A stretch of DNA of 64,000 nt from Sphingobium sp. SCG-1 (GTDB lineage Bacteria > Pseudomonadota > Alphaproteobacteria > Sphingomonadales > Sphingomonadaceae). Location of the stretch: NCBI RefSeq assembly GCF_002953135.1, contig NZ_CP026372.1:558001-622000 (forward strand), read 5' to 3'. Position numbers and translations under genes: made by a program. Below the pieces are notes generated by a model. The model was not told the DNA's origin, made no database searches, and saw nothing but the letters and a program-made list of their open reading frames with translations. This document shows, in pieces, positions 17,649 through 27,303 of this stretch; within the stretch, counting starts at the first letter, position 1, and each line of letters starts with the position of its first letter.

Positions 17649-19997
17649 ATGATGGCTTTCTCGTCGTCGAGCAAAGGCATGGGGAGCGGAATTCGAATGA
17701 ACTCTTGTGATGGGTCGGTTAGCGCCACAACTTCCGCCTCCGAGGAGGAGCTGGAGGCGATTCGGGTTAGCTCCAGGCGTGCGCTGGACGACGCGAACTG
17801 TCATGAGATGATGCGCAATCTGCTGGACAGGTCTGGCGAATTCGATCGCTCATTATGGTCTACTGCGGCAGAACTGGGTTGGCTGGGTATTGGCATCCCA
17901 GAGGAGGCGGGCGGTTTCGGCTTCGATATATCGGCCCAATGCGTGATCGCCGAAGAGCTTGGTTCCTCGCTTGGCTCCATACCCTATGCCGCGCATTGCG
18001 CGGCCACGGCGGCTCTGGCACGGTCGGGTATTTCGTCCTTTCGCGAACTGGTCGAAGCGGCAGCGAGCGGTGCAGCTTTGTTGACGGTGATGGCGACGAC
18101 CGTCGGGTCCCCCGACAGGCTGCCAGTTGCCGGCGAAGGCTGTTTGACCGGCATTTGCAAGGCCGTTCCCGCAGGCGCATTTGCCGACCATCTGCTGGTG
18201 ACTAGCTGTGACGATCAGCTGTTTTCGGTGGCGCTTAATCAAGGAGCTGTCAAACGACAGATCATTGAATCAATCGATAATTCACGCGGTTACGCCCACA
18301 TTACGTTGAATTGCGCGCAGGCGACACTAGTAGGCGGCCGCTCTGCCGCTGAGCGTCTTACCGACGAGCTGGCGGTGTTGACAGTATTTGAGCAGGTGGG
18401 TGTGGCGCAGGCTTCGCTCGATGCCGCCCGCGACTATGCGCTGGAGCGTAGGGCTTTTGGCCAGCCAATCGGCGCCTTGCAGGCAATAAAGCACATGTTG
18501 GCCGATTTCTTTGTCCTGATCCAGGTCGCGCGCGGTGCGGGACTTGCCGCGCTGGAAGCACCTCCTAGTCGCTTTTCCTACGCCGTTGCCTGTGCACGAC
18601 TGGCGGCGATGCGTGCGGCGGATTACTGCGCGCAGGAGTCGATCCAGCTGCATGGCGGCATTGGCGGTACCTGGGAGGCCGCGCCACACCTTTATCTGAA
18701 ACGCGCCCGTTGCATGTCAGTCGACTTGGGAAATCAGGAGGCGTGGCGCCATCGTATTCTCTCGCTGGCGCAAGGAGCACGGGCAGCCGCGCGCGCCGAG
18801 GGCGGCGACAATTCCGACATCGCGGTCTATCGTACGAAGGCAAGAGCGTTTCTCGCCGAGCATGCAGGAAATTTCTCCGGGGATGCGCGTAAGGGGCTTA
18901 CGGAGGAGGAAGATCTGGCGCTCGGCCGTAGATGGCAGGCGCTGAAGGCGGATCATGGTTATGCCGCGATTTCCATGCCGACCGAATATGGCGGGGGGGG
19001 CGGCACAGACATGCAAAAGATCGTCTTCAGTCAGGAAGAAGCGCAATACGACCTGCCGACGAGCTATTTTGCAATCACGATGGGCATGCCGGTCCCGATC
19101 ATGATCGCCCATGCGAACGAAGATCAGAAACGTGAACTGATGCCTAAGGCGATCCGTGGCCAAGAGCTATGGTGTCAGCTTTTCTCAGAGCCGGCCGCCG
19201 GTTCGGACCTCGCCGCGCTTCGGTTGACGGCTCGGCGGGAAGGCAGCAATTGGGTATTGAACGGCCAGAAATTATGGACCAGTTGGGCGCAATATTGCGA
19301 CTGGGGCATCATCGTGGCCCGGCACGACGCGACCTTGCCGAAGCACCAGGGCCTGACTTTTTTTTTCGTCAATATGAAGGCCCCGGGTGTGACCGTGAGG
19401 CCGGTTCGCATGCTCGCTCCCAATCATGTCAACGAAGTCTTTTTCGACGAGGTACTGGTGCCCGACAGCCAGCGTCTCGGCAGAGTCGGGGACGGCTTCA
19501 AGGTTGCGATACAGACACTGATGATAGAGCGTTATTCAGTCACTGACTCCTGGGGATACGGACCCGATCCTCTGATATTGCTTGGCGAAGGAAACGGGCT
19601 GTTTGGCAAGAACGCCGATCCCGATCTGCGCGATGCGACGGCACGCGTGCTTTATGAAGCCGAGGCACTGGGCGCGATTAATCGACGTGCTTTCAAAGCA
19701 ATTGTAGAGGGGCAGGAACCTGGCCCGGAAGGATCTATCGCGAAGCTGGTCCTGATGGCGTCGCGACAGAAATTCGCGCGCGTTGCAATGGACGCGGCCG
19801 GCCCAGAATCGATCGAGCGCAAGCCTGGATGCCGAACCTACGAACGATTTACCGAATCCTGGCTATTAGTCCCGTTGAGCCGGATTGCAGGGGGAACCGA
19901 TCAGATTCTGCGCAACACAATTGCCGAACGGATATTGGGCCTGCCTCAGGATTATCGCCCCGATAAAGGGATTCCGTTCAAGGATATACCGCGATGA
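17649..19997 (+). CDS. Fused double acyl-CoA dehydrogenase (beta-alpha fusion)
   Basis: 782 residues with two full acyl-CoA dehydrogenase domains. Domain 1 (about 25-375) is of the beta type: 'ERRAFGQPIGALQAIKHM' near 265 and 'LHGGIGGTWE' near 333. Domain 2 (about 390-775) is of the alpha type: 'FSEPAAGSDLAALR' near 511, 'GQKLWTSWAQYCDW', probable base Glu627 in 'MIERYS', and 'IAGGTDQILRNTIAERILG' at the end. The split pairs at 1-3 kb and 7.9-10 kb carry the same two halves as separate genes in the opposite order. FadE34 of mycobacteria is a known example of a double-domain enzyme acting on steroid side chains. First gene of the core plus-strand operon. The AAGG box favours the 17649 start; an ATG at 17697 is possible. 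Confidence 0.9.
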   Translation: MMAFSSSSKGMGSGIRMNSCDGSVSATTSASEEELEAIRVSSRRALDDANCHEMMRNLLDRSGEFDRSLWSTAAELGWLGIGIPEEAGGFGFDISAQCVIAEELGSSLGSIPYAAHCAATAALARSGISSFRELVEAAASGAALLTVMATTVGSPDRLPVAGEGCLTGICKAVPAGAFADHLLVTSCDDQLFSVALNQGAVKRQIIESIDNSRGYAHITLNCAQATLVGGRSAAERLTDELAVLTVFEQVGVAQASLDAARDYALERRAFGQPIGALQAIKHMLADFFVLIQVARGAGLAALEAPPSRFSYAVACARLAAMRAADYCAQESIQLHGGIGGTWEAAPHLYLKRARCMSVDLGNQEAWRHRILSLAQGARAAARAEGGDNSDIAVYRTKARAFLAEHAGNFSGDARKGLTEEEDLALGRRWQALKADHGYAAISMPTEYGGGGGTDMQKIVFSQEEAQYDLPTSYFAITMGMPVPIMIAHANEDQKRELMPKAIRGQELWCQLFSEPAAGSDLAALRLTARREGSNWVLNGQKLWTSWAQYCDWGIIVARHDATLPKHQGLTFFFVNMKAPGVTVRPVRMLAPNHVNEVFFDEVLVPDSQRLGRVGDGFKVAIQTLMIERYSVTDSWGYGPDPLILLGEGNGLFGKNADPDLRDATARVLYEAEALGAINRRAFKAIVEGQEPGPEGSIAKLVLMASRQKFARVAMDAAGPESIERKPGCRTYERFTESWLLVPLSRIAGGTDQILRNTIAERILGLPQDYRPDKGIPFKDIPR

Positions 19998-20028
19998 ACC
20001 TCGCGGCAGCCATTAGGCGGGGCGGGAT

Positions 20029-21306
20029 ATGCTAATAAACGCGCACAAGGCACCAAAGAAAGTCGGCGTGCTGACCGACGCTGCGGTCGACAAGCTGCGC
20101 GAGCGGCTTGGCGTTCAGTATAATCAAAATCGCGCAGTGCATAATATGGAGGTGACTTGGGACGGCTCCCGGCACTTCGCAAACGGGTATGGCGACGACA
20201 ATCCGCTCTTTTGCAATCCTGTATATGGTCAGAGAACGCGATGGGGCGGGCTGGTTGCGCCGCCGACCTTCCATTACACCATGGGAGAACCCGATTCGGT
20301 TCCCCGCTCACCGGAAATCAGCGCGCTACTCAAAGGAGACCCGCTGGCGGGGCTGGGTTCTTACCAGGCGGTAATGGAGTTCGAGTGGTGGCGCCCCCTG
20401 ATGATCGGCGATCGCATCCGGCGCCGTTGTGCCCTGATAGGTGTGGTGCCCCGGGACAAAAGCGAATTCAGCGGCCGCAGTGTCGCGGAAGTGCAAGCCT
20501 TTATCTATCGCAATCAGGACGATGAACTTGTGCATATTCGTCGGGGAACATGGATACGGGCCGAGCGCCATGCTTCAAAGGAAAAGAAGAAAAAATACGA
20601 GCTGCCTGAGCCATATTCCGACGAGCAGCTGGCGAAGATCGACGCCGCCTATGATGCGGAGACGATCCGCGGGGCCGAGATGCGTTACTTCGAGGATGTT
20701 GAAATCGGCAACGAGCTCGGAACGATTGTCCGCGGGCCGCTACGCACCTCCGACCTTATCGCTTGGCATATGGGATGGGGACTGCAGCTTACACCGCCCG
20801 GCGGCTTCAAGATTTCATACCAAATTCGCAAAAAGGCCGGCGGCATGTTCACGCGCAATGCGCTCAACATTCCCGATACGGTACAGCGTCTCCACTGGGA
20901 GAAGGAATGGGCGAACGAACTCGGCGTGCCGCTCAGCTATGACTACGGCGCGATGCGCGAAACCTTCCTCGCAAATCTCATTACCAACTGGATGGGCGAT
21001 GACGGGTGGCTGTGGAAGATGAGCTGCGAGCATCGCAAGTTCGTCTACACCGGCGACACATATTGGATCAGCGGCGAGGTCGTCGAGAAGAAGCGGACCG
21101 ATGTCGGCGCCGAAGTGCATCTGAAGATGCGGGTCGAAAATCAATGGGGCACCATGGTTTCTCCAGCTGACGCGATTGTATTGCTGCCGACGCGCGAGAA
21201 GCCGGTCGAGCTGCCGCGTCCGGCCGAAGAAGACATCGACAAGATGATCGAGCATGAGGTGGAGCGCTATCGGGCGCTCGACACCGGCGTGACCTTCGAC
21301 AGCTAG
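20029..21306 (+). CDS. Two-hotdog acyl dehydratase (FAS1-like/MaoC-related)
   Basis: 425 residues in two halves. The first has 'GYGDDNPLFCNPVYG' and 'VAPPTF', resembling the N-terminal FAS1-like dehydratase domain; the second (from about 215) has 'ETFLANLITNWMGDDGWL' and 'YTGDTYWISGEV'. The His of the classical MaoC 'NPxH' hydratase motif is not present in the first half (Phe-Cys instead), so the catalytic arrangement may differ. The likely role is hydration of an enoyl-CoA made by the dehydrogenase encoded just upstream. GGGG precedes the ATG; 16 bases separate its stop from the next gene. Confidence 0.8.
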   Translation: MLINAHKAPKKVGVLTDAAVDKLRERLGVQYNQNRAVHNMEVTWDGSRHFANGYGDDNPLFCNPVYGQRTRWGGLVAPPTFHYTMGEPDSVPRSPEISALLKGDPLAGLGSYQAVMEFEWWRPLMIGDRIRRRCALIGVVPRDKSEFSGRSVAEVQAFIYRNQDDELVHIRRGTWIRAERHASKEKKKKYELPEPYSDEQLAKIDAAYDAETIRGAEMRYFEDVEIGNELGTIVRGPLRTSDLIAWHMGWGLQLTPPGGFKISYQIRKKAGGMFTRNALNIPDTVQRLHWEKEWANELGVPLSYDYGAMRETFLANLITNWMGDDGWLWKMSCEHRKFVYTGDTYWISGEVVEKKRTDVGAEVHLKMRVENQWGTMVSPADAIVLLPTREKPVELPRPAEEDIDKMIEHEVERYRALDTGVTFDS

Positions 21307-21322
21307 GGAGAGGGCATAATAT

Positions 21323-22831
21323 ATGCAGATCGAACAGCTGCTCCAGGAAATTTCAAAGCTCGAACCCAAAGCGCCGGCTGTCGAATCGCAGAAGGTCTGG
21401 TGGACTTGGGGGCAACTTGACGAGCTTGTTCAAGCGCTCGTGAAGATGGTCGGCCGATCCGGGGTTCCCCAGGACGGCAGGGTCGGTCTGTTGCTACGTA
21501 ATCGTGCTGGGCCGATTGCCGCGCTGCTGACGTGCGTTGTTTCGGGGCGCTGCGCGGTCGGGTTCAATCCGCTTATTCCTGCAGCAAAGCTTGCCAATGA
21601 TATCGAGCGACAATGTCCAACTCTGCTGATCGGGCTCGACACGGATATGTCGGCCGAGGTTTGCGATGTTGCCGACGCTCTCGCCATTCCGACTATACGG
21701 CTTTCAGACGAGGTCGGCGTCATGCCCCAGTGGGGCAATCGATTTCGCAAACCGCCGCCCGCTTCACTTGAGAGGCTTGCACCCGAGACGATGTTCGAGA
21801 TGTTGAGCAGCGGCACGACCGGCGCGCCGAAAAGAATTCCGCTGTTACGGAGCAATTTCAACAAAAGCCTTGAATCGGTGCAGTCGCTCGACCGCAAAAG
21901 AGGCGAAATGGGTTTGCGCTTGCGATCGGGTACGCGTCTCCAGACCGCACCGCTCACGCATATGAGCGGGTTATTCACTGTGCTCATGACGCTGGCCGAA
22001 GGGCGCAAGCTCGCGCTGATGGAGAAGTTTTCCGTTGGAGAATGGGTCGATGCGGTGGAGCGCACGCTACCCCGCGTGGTGAACCTTCCTCCCGCCGCTT
22101 TGCAGATGATCCTGGACGCGGATATTCCCAAAGAGCGGCTGTCCAGCCTGGTCGCAATTCGTTCAGGTACCGCACCGGTCGATCCCTCGCTGATCGACGA
22201 ATTTCGCGAGCGTTACGGTCTGCCGGTGCTCGTCCAGTATGGCGCAACCGAATTTTCCGGTAGTGTTGCCGGTTGGGAAATCTCCGCCTTCCGCGAACTA
22301 TATGACCAGAAGCGCGGGAGCGTCGGCAAGATCCAGCCCGGTATCGAGGCGCGCATTGTTGATGGCGACAGCCAAGCGCCGCTTCCTTTAGGTGAAAAGG
22401 GAATACTGGAGCTTCGCGGACGCCAAGTGGGCGATGCAACGGACTGGGTGCGCACGACAGATCTGGCGTCGCTTGATGAGGATTATTATCTGTGGGTCCA
22501 TGGGCGTGCCGATGGCGCGATCAATCGGGGCGGCTTCAAGGTCCATCCCGACGAGGTCGTAGCGGCGTTGCAAAAGCACCCGGCAGTACGGGAGGCCGTT
22601 GTGGTAGGCATGGACGATGCGCGGTTGGGTACGGTTCCAGTCGCCGCGATCATAGCGGCGGCGGGAAAGGTGCCGCCGACAGCGGAGGAATTGAAAATAT
22701 TCCTTTCGGAGATGTTATCACCATATCAAATGCCGGTGAAATACGTGTTTGTCGGGGACCTGCCGCGGACTCCGTCGATGAAGCCGGCCCTGCCTGCCGT
22801 CAAGGAAATGCTCACCGAGCATGCCACCTGA
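21323..22831 (+). CDS. Acyl-CoA synthetase (AMP-forming)
   Basis: 502 residues with 'MLSSGTTGAPKRIP' (P-loop), 'QYGATEFSG' (A5 motif) and the catalytic Lys487 in 'TPSMKPALP'. It should activate a carboxylic acid to its CoA ester. It lies within the core operon, between the dehydratase and a thiolase, with a strong GGAGAGGG site. The second ligase of the window is at 15494-16996; the two differ enough to suggest different acids. Confidence 0.9.
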   Translation: MQIEQLLQEISKLEPKAPAVESQKVWWTWGQLDELVQALVKMVGRSGVPQDGRVGLLLRNRAGPIAALLTCVVSGRCAVGFNPLIPAAKLANDIERQCPTLLIGLDTDMSAEVCDVADALAIPTIRLSDEVGVMPQWGNRFRKPPPASLERLAPETMFEMLSSGTTGAPKRIPLLRSNFNKSLESVQSLDRKRGEMGLRLRSGTRLQTAPLTHMSGLFTVLMTLAEGRKLALMEKFSVGEWVDAVERTLPRVVNLPPAALQMILDADIPKERLSSLVAIRSGTAPVDPSLIDEFRERYGLPVLVQYGATEFSGSVAGWEISAFRELYDQKRGSVGKIQPGIEARIVDGDSQAPLPLGEKGILELRGRQVGDATDWVRTTDLASLDEDYYLWVHGRADGAINRGGFKVHPDEVVAALQKHPAVREAVVVGMDDARLGTVPVAAIIAAAGKVPPTAEELKIFLSEMLSPYQMPVKYVFVGDLPRTPSMKPALPAVKEMLTEHAT

Positions 22832-22879
22832 GATAGGTACTCGCTTCGTAAAGCAAATGAATTTCGAGGAATGAACCAG

Positions 22880-24079
22880 ATGCGCAGAGCAGCTATTGTT
22901 TCCCCCATAAGGACGGCCGTCGGTAAGTTCATGGGGTCACTGTCTTCTCTGCAGGCGGGAGAACTGGGTGCTATTGTGATACGCGCGCTCATGGAACGGA
23001 CGAAGCTGGACCCCGAGCGGATTGACGACGTCGTGTTCGCCCAGGGCTACGGCAACGGCGAAGCGCCGTGCATCGCACGCTGGTCGGCCCTGGCCGCCGA
23101 TCTGCCGCTTTCGGTTCCGGGCGTTCAACTTGACCGGCGCTGTGGCAGCGGGCTTCAGGCGGTTATCGACGCGGCGATGCGCATTCAGACCGGTGCTGCC
23201 GATGTTGTGATCGCGGGCGGTGTGGAAAGCATGTCCAACGTCGAATATTATTCGATCGACCATCGGGGTGGGGCGCGTTCGGGCTCCACCACGATGCACG
23301 ACCGGCTCACGCGTGGCCGAGTAATGTCTCAGCCGGTCTCGCGTTTTGGCGTGATCAGCGGCATGATCGAGACGGCCAACAACCTCGCCAGCGATTATGG
23401 CATCACACGCGAAGAGTGCGACGAATATGCGGCGCGCAGCCATCGCCGTGCAACCCAGGCGTGGAACGAGGGTAAGTTCGATGACGAGCTGATCCGTGTG
23501 GCGGTGCCCCAGCGGCGCGGCGATGCCGTCGTTGTCGTACGGGACGAGGGCATTCGCGAAGACGCCACGGCAGAATCGCTGGCCCATTTGCGCCCCATTG
23601 AAAAAGACGGTGTCGTTACGGCGGGCAATGCCAGCCAACAGAACGACGCGGGCGCCGTGTGTCTGGTGGTGGCCGAAGATAAGCTTGAAGAACTCGGTCT
23701 CGAACCGATCGCCTGGTTTCATAGCTGGGCCGCGGCCGGTTGCGATCCTTCGCGCATGGGCATCGGGCCGGTCCCGGCGGTCGAGCGGCTGTTCGCGCGG
23801 AGCGGGATGGGTTGGAAAGACATTGATCTCGTCGAACTGAACGAAGCGTTCGCTCCGCAGGTGCTTGCCTGCCTCAAGGGCTGGAACTGGAACGATCCCG
23901 ACAAGCTCAATGTCAATGGTTCGGGCATATCGCTGGGGCATCCGATTGGCGCCACCGGTGGGCGTATATTGTGCAACCTTACTCGGGAGCTGGTCCGGCG
24001 CGAGGGGCGATATGGGCTGGAGACGATGTGCATCGGGGGCGGGCAGGGGCTAGCCGCCATATTCGAACGGGCGAGTTGA
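22880..24079 (+). CDS. Thiolase (acetyl-CoA C-acyltransferase)
   Basis: 399 residues from the ATG at 22880, which has AGGA nine bases ahead; the ATG at 22871 is too close to that box. Active-site residues are all visible: Cys88 in 'DRRCGSGLQA', 'LNEAFAPQ', His354 in 'SLGHPIGATGG' and Cys384 in 'MCIGGGQG'. It should cleave a 3-oxoacyl-CoA with CoA. It is in the core operon, 41 bases before the Mcd-like gene. Confidence 0.93.
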   Translation: MRRAAIVSPIRTAVGKFMGSLSSLQAGELGAIVIRALMERTKLDPERIDDVVFAQGYGNGEAPCIARWSALAADLPLSVPGVQLDRRCGSGLQAVIDAAMRIQTGAADVVIAGGVESMSNVEYYSIDHRGGARSGSTTMHDRLTRGRVMSQPVSRFGVISGMIETANNLASDYGITREECDEYAARSHRRATQAWNEGKFDDELIRVAVPQRRGDAVVVVRDEGIREDATAESLAHLRPIEKDGVVTAGNASQQNDAGAVCLVVAEDKLEELGLEPIAWFHSWAAAGCDPSRMGIGPVPAVERLFARSGMGWKDIDLVELNEAFAPQVLACLKGWNWNDPDKLNVNGSGISLGHPIGATGGRILCNLTRELVRREGRYGLETMCIGGGQGLAAIFERAS

Positions 24080-24120
24080 TCGAGCTGGGGCTTGCGGCCT
24101 TCTGAAATGACGAGGTAATT

Positions 24121-25797
24121 ATGGTCGAGGCTATTTTGACGAACGATGTAAGTGTTGCGGACCAGACGCGTCTTCCCGACTTGCTGAAAAAAGCTGCGGG
24201 CGCGGTTTCCGTGTTTGTCGCTGCTGTAACCTTGGACCTGAAGGGAGGGAGCGGCTGTTTCAGTCGCGAGAGGCTCGATGCGGAACAACATGTGGTGCAT
24301 GGTTTTGCCTGGTACGCGACCTACGCTGCAATTCTCCACCAAACTGCGGAATGGGCCGCTCGGCTCTCCGATGCCGGAGAGTTCACGCCGACCGACAAAG
24401 CCCTTGTTCAGCTGCTTTTCGTAGAATATGCGGCGCAGCTTCGCGCCGGCATCTCCATGACCCAGAATGAAGTTATCCGGCCATTTCAGTTGACCCGCCG
24501 TGCAGAAACGCTCGCTTTACTGGATCATCCGGCGCTGGTTGAATTGGCGCGCCAAAGCGGCAACCAGGAGCTCTTGTCAGAAGTCGGCGCGTATCTGGTC
24601 GAGGCGCGGGCGCGCGCAACGCTTGAGACCGACGGCCTCGATGAAACCATGGCCATGGTGCGCGAACAATTTTTTGCCTTCTCGCGCGACAAGGTCGCTC
24701 CCTATGCGCATGATTGGCACCTAGCGGACAAACTGATCCCTATCGAGCTTGTCGAGGAGCTCTCCGCGATGGGGGTGTTCGGGATGACGGTTCCCGAGGA
24801 GTTTGGCGGACTGGGTATGGGAAAGATCGCCATGTGCGTGGTGTCCGAGGAGCTGTCGCGGGGCTGGATCGGCGTAGGTTCTCTAGGCACGCGCTCAGAG
24901 ATTGCCGCGGAACTCATCCTAACGGGCGGCACGGATGAGCAGCGGGCGCATTTTCTCCCGAAGATTTCGAGTGGCGAAATTCTGCCTACTGCGGTTTTCA
25001 CCGAACCTGACACCGGCTCTGATTTGGGTTCGTTGCGCACGCACGCGACTCAGGATGGCGACCACTATGTCGTCAACGGTAACAAGACCTGGATCACCCA
25101 TGGCGCGCGGGCCGACCTGATGACGTTGCTGGTTCGCACCCACTCGGAAAGCAAGGATTATCGCGGGCTTTCGATGTTTTTGGCATCCAAACAGCGCGGC
25201 ACCGATGACGATCCTTTTCCTTCGGAGGGAATGTCCGGTGGCGAGATCGAGGTGATCGGCTATCGCGGAATGAAGGAATATGAGATCGGCTTTGAGAACT
25301 TCTCCGTTCCCGCCGCAAACCTTCTCGGCGGCGTGGAAGGGCAGGGGTTCAAACACCTCATGGCCACGTTCGAGAGCGCCCGTATACAGACGGCCGCACG
25401 CGCCATCGGTGTGGGACAGGCGGCGCTCGACGTCGCACTGAGCTATGCGCTGGAGCGTAAGCAGTTTGGCCGTCCGATTTTTGAGTTCCCGCGCGTTCAG
25501 AACAAGCTGGCGATGGTCGCAGCCGAACTGCTGGGCGCACGCCAACTAACCTACCATGCCGCATGGAAGAAGGATCAAGGTAAGCGTTGCGACCTGGAAG
25601 CTGGGATGGCCAAGCTGCTCGGTGCGCGTGTGGCTTGGTCGGCGGCGGATAACGGGCTTCAGATCCATGGCGGCAACGGGTTTGCGATGGAATATCGGAT
25701 CAGCCGTTTACTGGCGGACGCGCGCATTCTGAACATTTTCGAGGGCGCCGGCGAAATTCAGGCGCATGTTATCGCCCGGCGGTTGCTCGATGCTTGA
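24121..25797 (+). CDS. Methylsuccinyl-CoA dehydrogenase-like acyl-CoA dehydrogenase
   Basis: 558 residues: an N-terminal helical extension of about 170 residues ('EQHVVHGFAWYATY', 'LLFVEYAAQLRAGI') precedes a standard acyl-CoA dehydrogenase. This layout, and the core segments 'FTEPDTGSDLGSLRT', 'YRGMKEYEIGFENF' and 'NIFEGAGEIQ' with Glu541 at the SCAD-type position, match (2S)-methylsuccinyl-CoA dehydrogenase (Mcd) of the ethylmalonyl-CoA pathway. The rest of that pathway is not in the window, so here it may act on another 2-methyl-branched or dicarboxylic CoA ester, or be an Mcd paralogue. The stop overlaps the next gene's start by 8 bases. Confidence 0.85.
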   Translation: MVEAILTNDVSVADQTRLPDLLKKAAGAVSVFVAAVTLDLKGGSGCFSRERLDAEQHVVHGFAWYATYAAILHQTAEWAARLSDAGEFTPTDKALVQLLFVEYAAQLRAGISMTQNEVIRPFQLTRRAETLALLDHPALVELARQSGNQELLSEVGAYLVEARARATLETDGLDETMAMVREQFFAFSRDKVAPYAHDWHLADKLIPIELVEELSAMGVFGMTVPEEFGGLGMGKIAMCVVSEELSRGWIGVGSLGTRSEIAAELILTGGTDEQRAHFLPKISSGEILPTAVFTEPDTGSDLGSLRTHATQDGDHYVVNGNKTWITHGARADLMTLLVRTHSESKDYRGLSMFLASKQRGTDDDPFPSEGMSGGEIEVIGYRGMKEYEIGFENFSVPAANLLGGVEGQGFKHLMATFESARIQTAARAIGVGQAALDVALSYALERKQFGRPIFEFPRVQNKLAMVAAELLGARQLTYHAAWKKDQGKRCDLEAGMAKLLGARVAWSAADNGLQIHGGNGFAMEYRISRLLADARILNIFEGAGEIQAHVIARRLLDA

Positions 25798-26764
25798 CTT
25801 TGCGCTCGCGGATTCTCCGTTCGGGGCAACGGCATTACCAATTATTGCGGCGCCGATGTTCCTTATTTCGGGGCCGGATCTGGTTGTCGCGGCATGTCGT
25901 TCGGGCATCATCGGCGCCTTCCCCGCCGCGAATGCGCGCACCCCGGAGCAGCTACAGTATTGGCTAGCGACTATTGAGGAGAGATTGGCCGGACGGGACG
26001 CAGCCAGCTACGCCGTGAACATCAACGTCTGGCCGGGCCGCTATCGCGATTTCGATGCCGTGGTCGCGGCGATGGAGAAAGCGCATGCGCCACTGGTCAT
26101 CACTAGCGTCGGCGATCCGACCGATACGGTGCGGCGCGTCCATGGCTGGGGCGGCAAGGTGTTGCACGACGTAACGACGATACGTCATGCCGAAAAGGCG
26201 ATCGCGGCGGGTGTGGACGGCCTCATCCTCATATGCGCAGGGGCGGGCGGGCATGCGGGCGCAGCGTCCCCGTTCAGCTTCCTTCGCGCGGTCCGCAAAT
26301 TCTACGATGGACCTGTCGTGTTGGGTGGCGGCATCGGCGATGGCCATGGCGTTGCCGCCGCGATCGCGCTGGGTGCGGACATGGTGTATATGGGCACTCG
26401 CTTCATTGCTTCGGCGGAATCGATGGCCGGCGACGCGTACAAGCGCAGCGTCGTGGACGCCGAACTTTCGGACATTGTTTATACGAACGCAATTTCCGGT
26501 CTGCCTGCAAATTTTCTCAGCTCGTCCCTAGTCGCGGCGGGATTGAACCTGGCGCATATGCCTGACCTGGAATCCGGCGAACGAGCGCGTTTGCCCGCAG
26601 GCATTAAAGCGTGGAAAGATATTCTCAGCGCTGGCCATGCTTCTTCCCTCGTCGACAGCGTATTGCCGGTCGACGAAATCGTGCGCAGGATCGGGCGTGA
26701 GTTGGAGCAAGCGGTGGAAGGATTAAACGGAAAGATGGGTCGCAATCGGGTCCTTACGACCTGA
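25790..26764 (+). CDS. Nitronate monooxygenase-like FMN protein (2-nitropropane dioxygenase family)
   Basis: 324 residues of a TIM-barrel flavoprotein. 'IAAPMFLISGPDLVVAAC' forms the first strand and FMN region, 'GAGGHAG' carries the conserved His, and 'VVLGGGIGDGHGVAAAI' with 'ADMVYMGTRF' makes the phosphate site. Family members oxidise nitronates, but many operon-borne relatives act as enoyl reductases or have no known substrate. The start at 25790 overlaps the Mcd-like gene by 8 bases, which indicates translational coupling, so a redox partner role in the same pathway is likely. Confidence 0.85.
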   Translation: MLDFALADSPFGATALPIIAAPMFLISGPDLVVAACRSGIIGAFPAANARTPEQLQYWLATIEERLAGRDAASYAVNINVWPGRYRDFDAVVAAMEKAHAPLVITSVGDPTDTVRRVHGWGGKVLHDVTTIRHAEKAIAAGVDGLILICAGAGGHAGAASPFSFLRAVRKFYDGPVVLGGGIGDGHGVAAAIALGADMVYMGTRFIASAESMAGDAYKRSVVDAELSDIVYTNAISGLPANFLSSSLVAAGLNLAHMPDLESGERARLPAGIKAWKDILSAGHASSLVDSVLPVDEIVRRIGRELEQAVEGLNGKMGRNRVLTT

Positions 26765-26861
26765 AACATAAGGCCCATCATATTGAGCTGCTGCACGCTG
26801 GGCAGCTGCGAGTTGATATTGCGCCGGAAGCCCAGCTACTTGAATTCGTGACGGAGGAACT

Positions 26862-27182
26862 ATGGTGAACGTTAATTTCGTGGCGGCAGACGGTAAGACC
26901 TGGACGGTAGAGGCCGACGAGGGAATGTCCGTTATGAAAATCGCTATGAAGAACAATATTCCCGGGATCGTCGCCGATTGCGGTGGCGAAATGTCATGTG
27001 CGACTTGTCACATCTATATCCCTGAACTGTGGCTGGATCAGGTTGGCTGCGCTTCCCGCGACGAAGTGGATATGCTGGAGATGGCCATAGATCCGCAGGA
27101 TAATAGCCGTCTTTCCTGCCAAGTCATCGTGGACGACTCTCTGGATGGTTTGACGGTCGAAATACCCGCGACTCAGTTCTGA
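26862..27182 (+). CDS. [2Fe-2S] ferredoxin, adrenodoxin/putidaredoxin type
   Basis: 106 residues. The cluster ligands are Cys40, Cys46, Cys49 and Cys86 (C-x5-C-x2-C, 'CGGEMSCATC', plus 'LSCQVIV'), the vertebrate-type spacing used with P450s and some oxygenases. No P450, Rieske oxygenase or ferredoxin reductase gene is in the window, so its partners must lie elsewhere or it serves the nearby flavoprotein. GGAGG is 5 bases ahead of the ATG. Confidence 0.93.
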   Translation: MVNVNFVAADGKTWTVEADEGMSVMKIAMKNNIPGIVADCGGEMSCATCHIYIPELWLDQVGCASRDEVDMLEMAIDPQDNSRLSCQVIVDDSLDGLTVEIPATQF

Positions 27183-27303
27183 AAATCCGGCATTTGACGT
27201 TATACAAGCCCGATTGATTAAGCTGCCCCTTGCGCGAGATTTAGGCCTGCTTGTAAAGACGCGGTTTGCATGTAAATAGGTAGATAATTATAAGGAGTTC
27301 AGG

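Noticed and set aside
22937..23941. A 334-codon minus-strand open frame opposite the thiolase
   Set aside because: The plus-strand thiolase has all active-site residues; the antisense frame has no recognisable motif or ribosome site.
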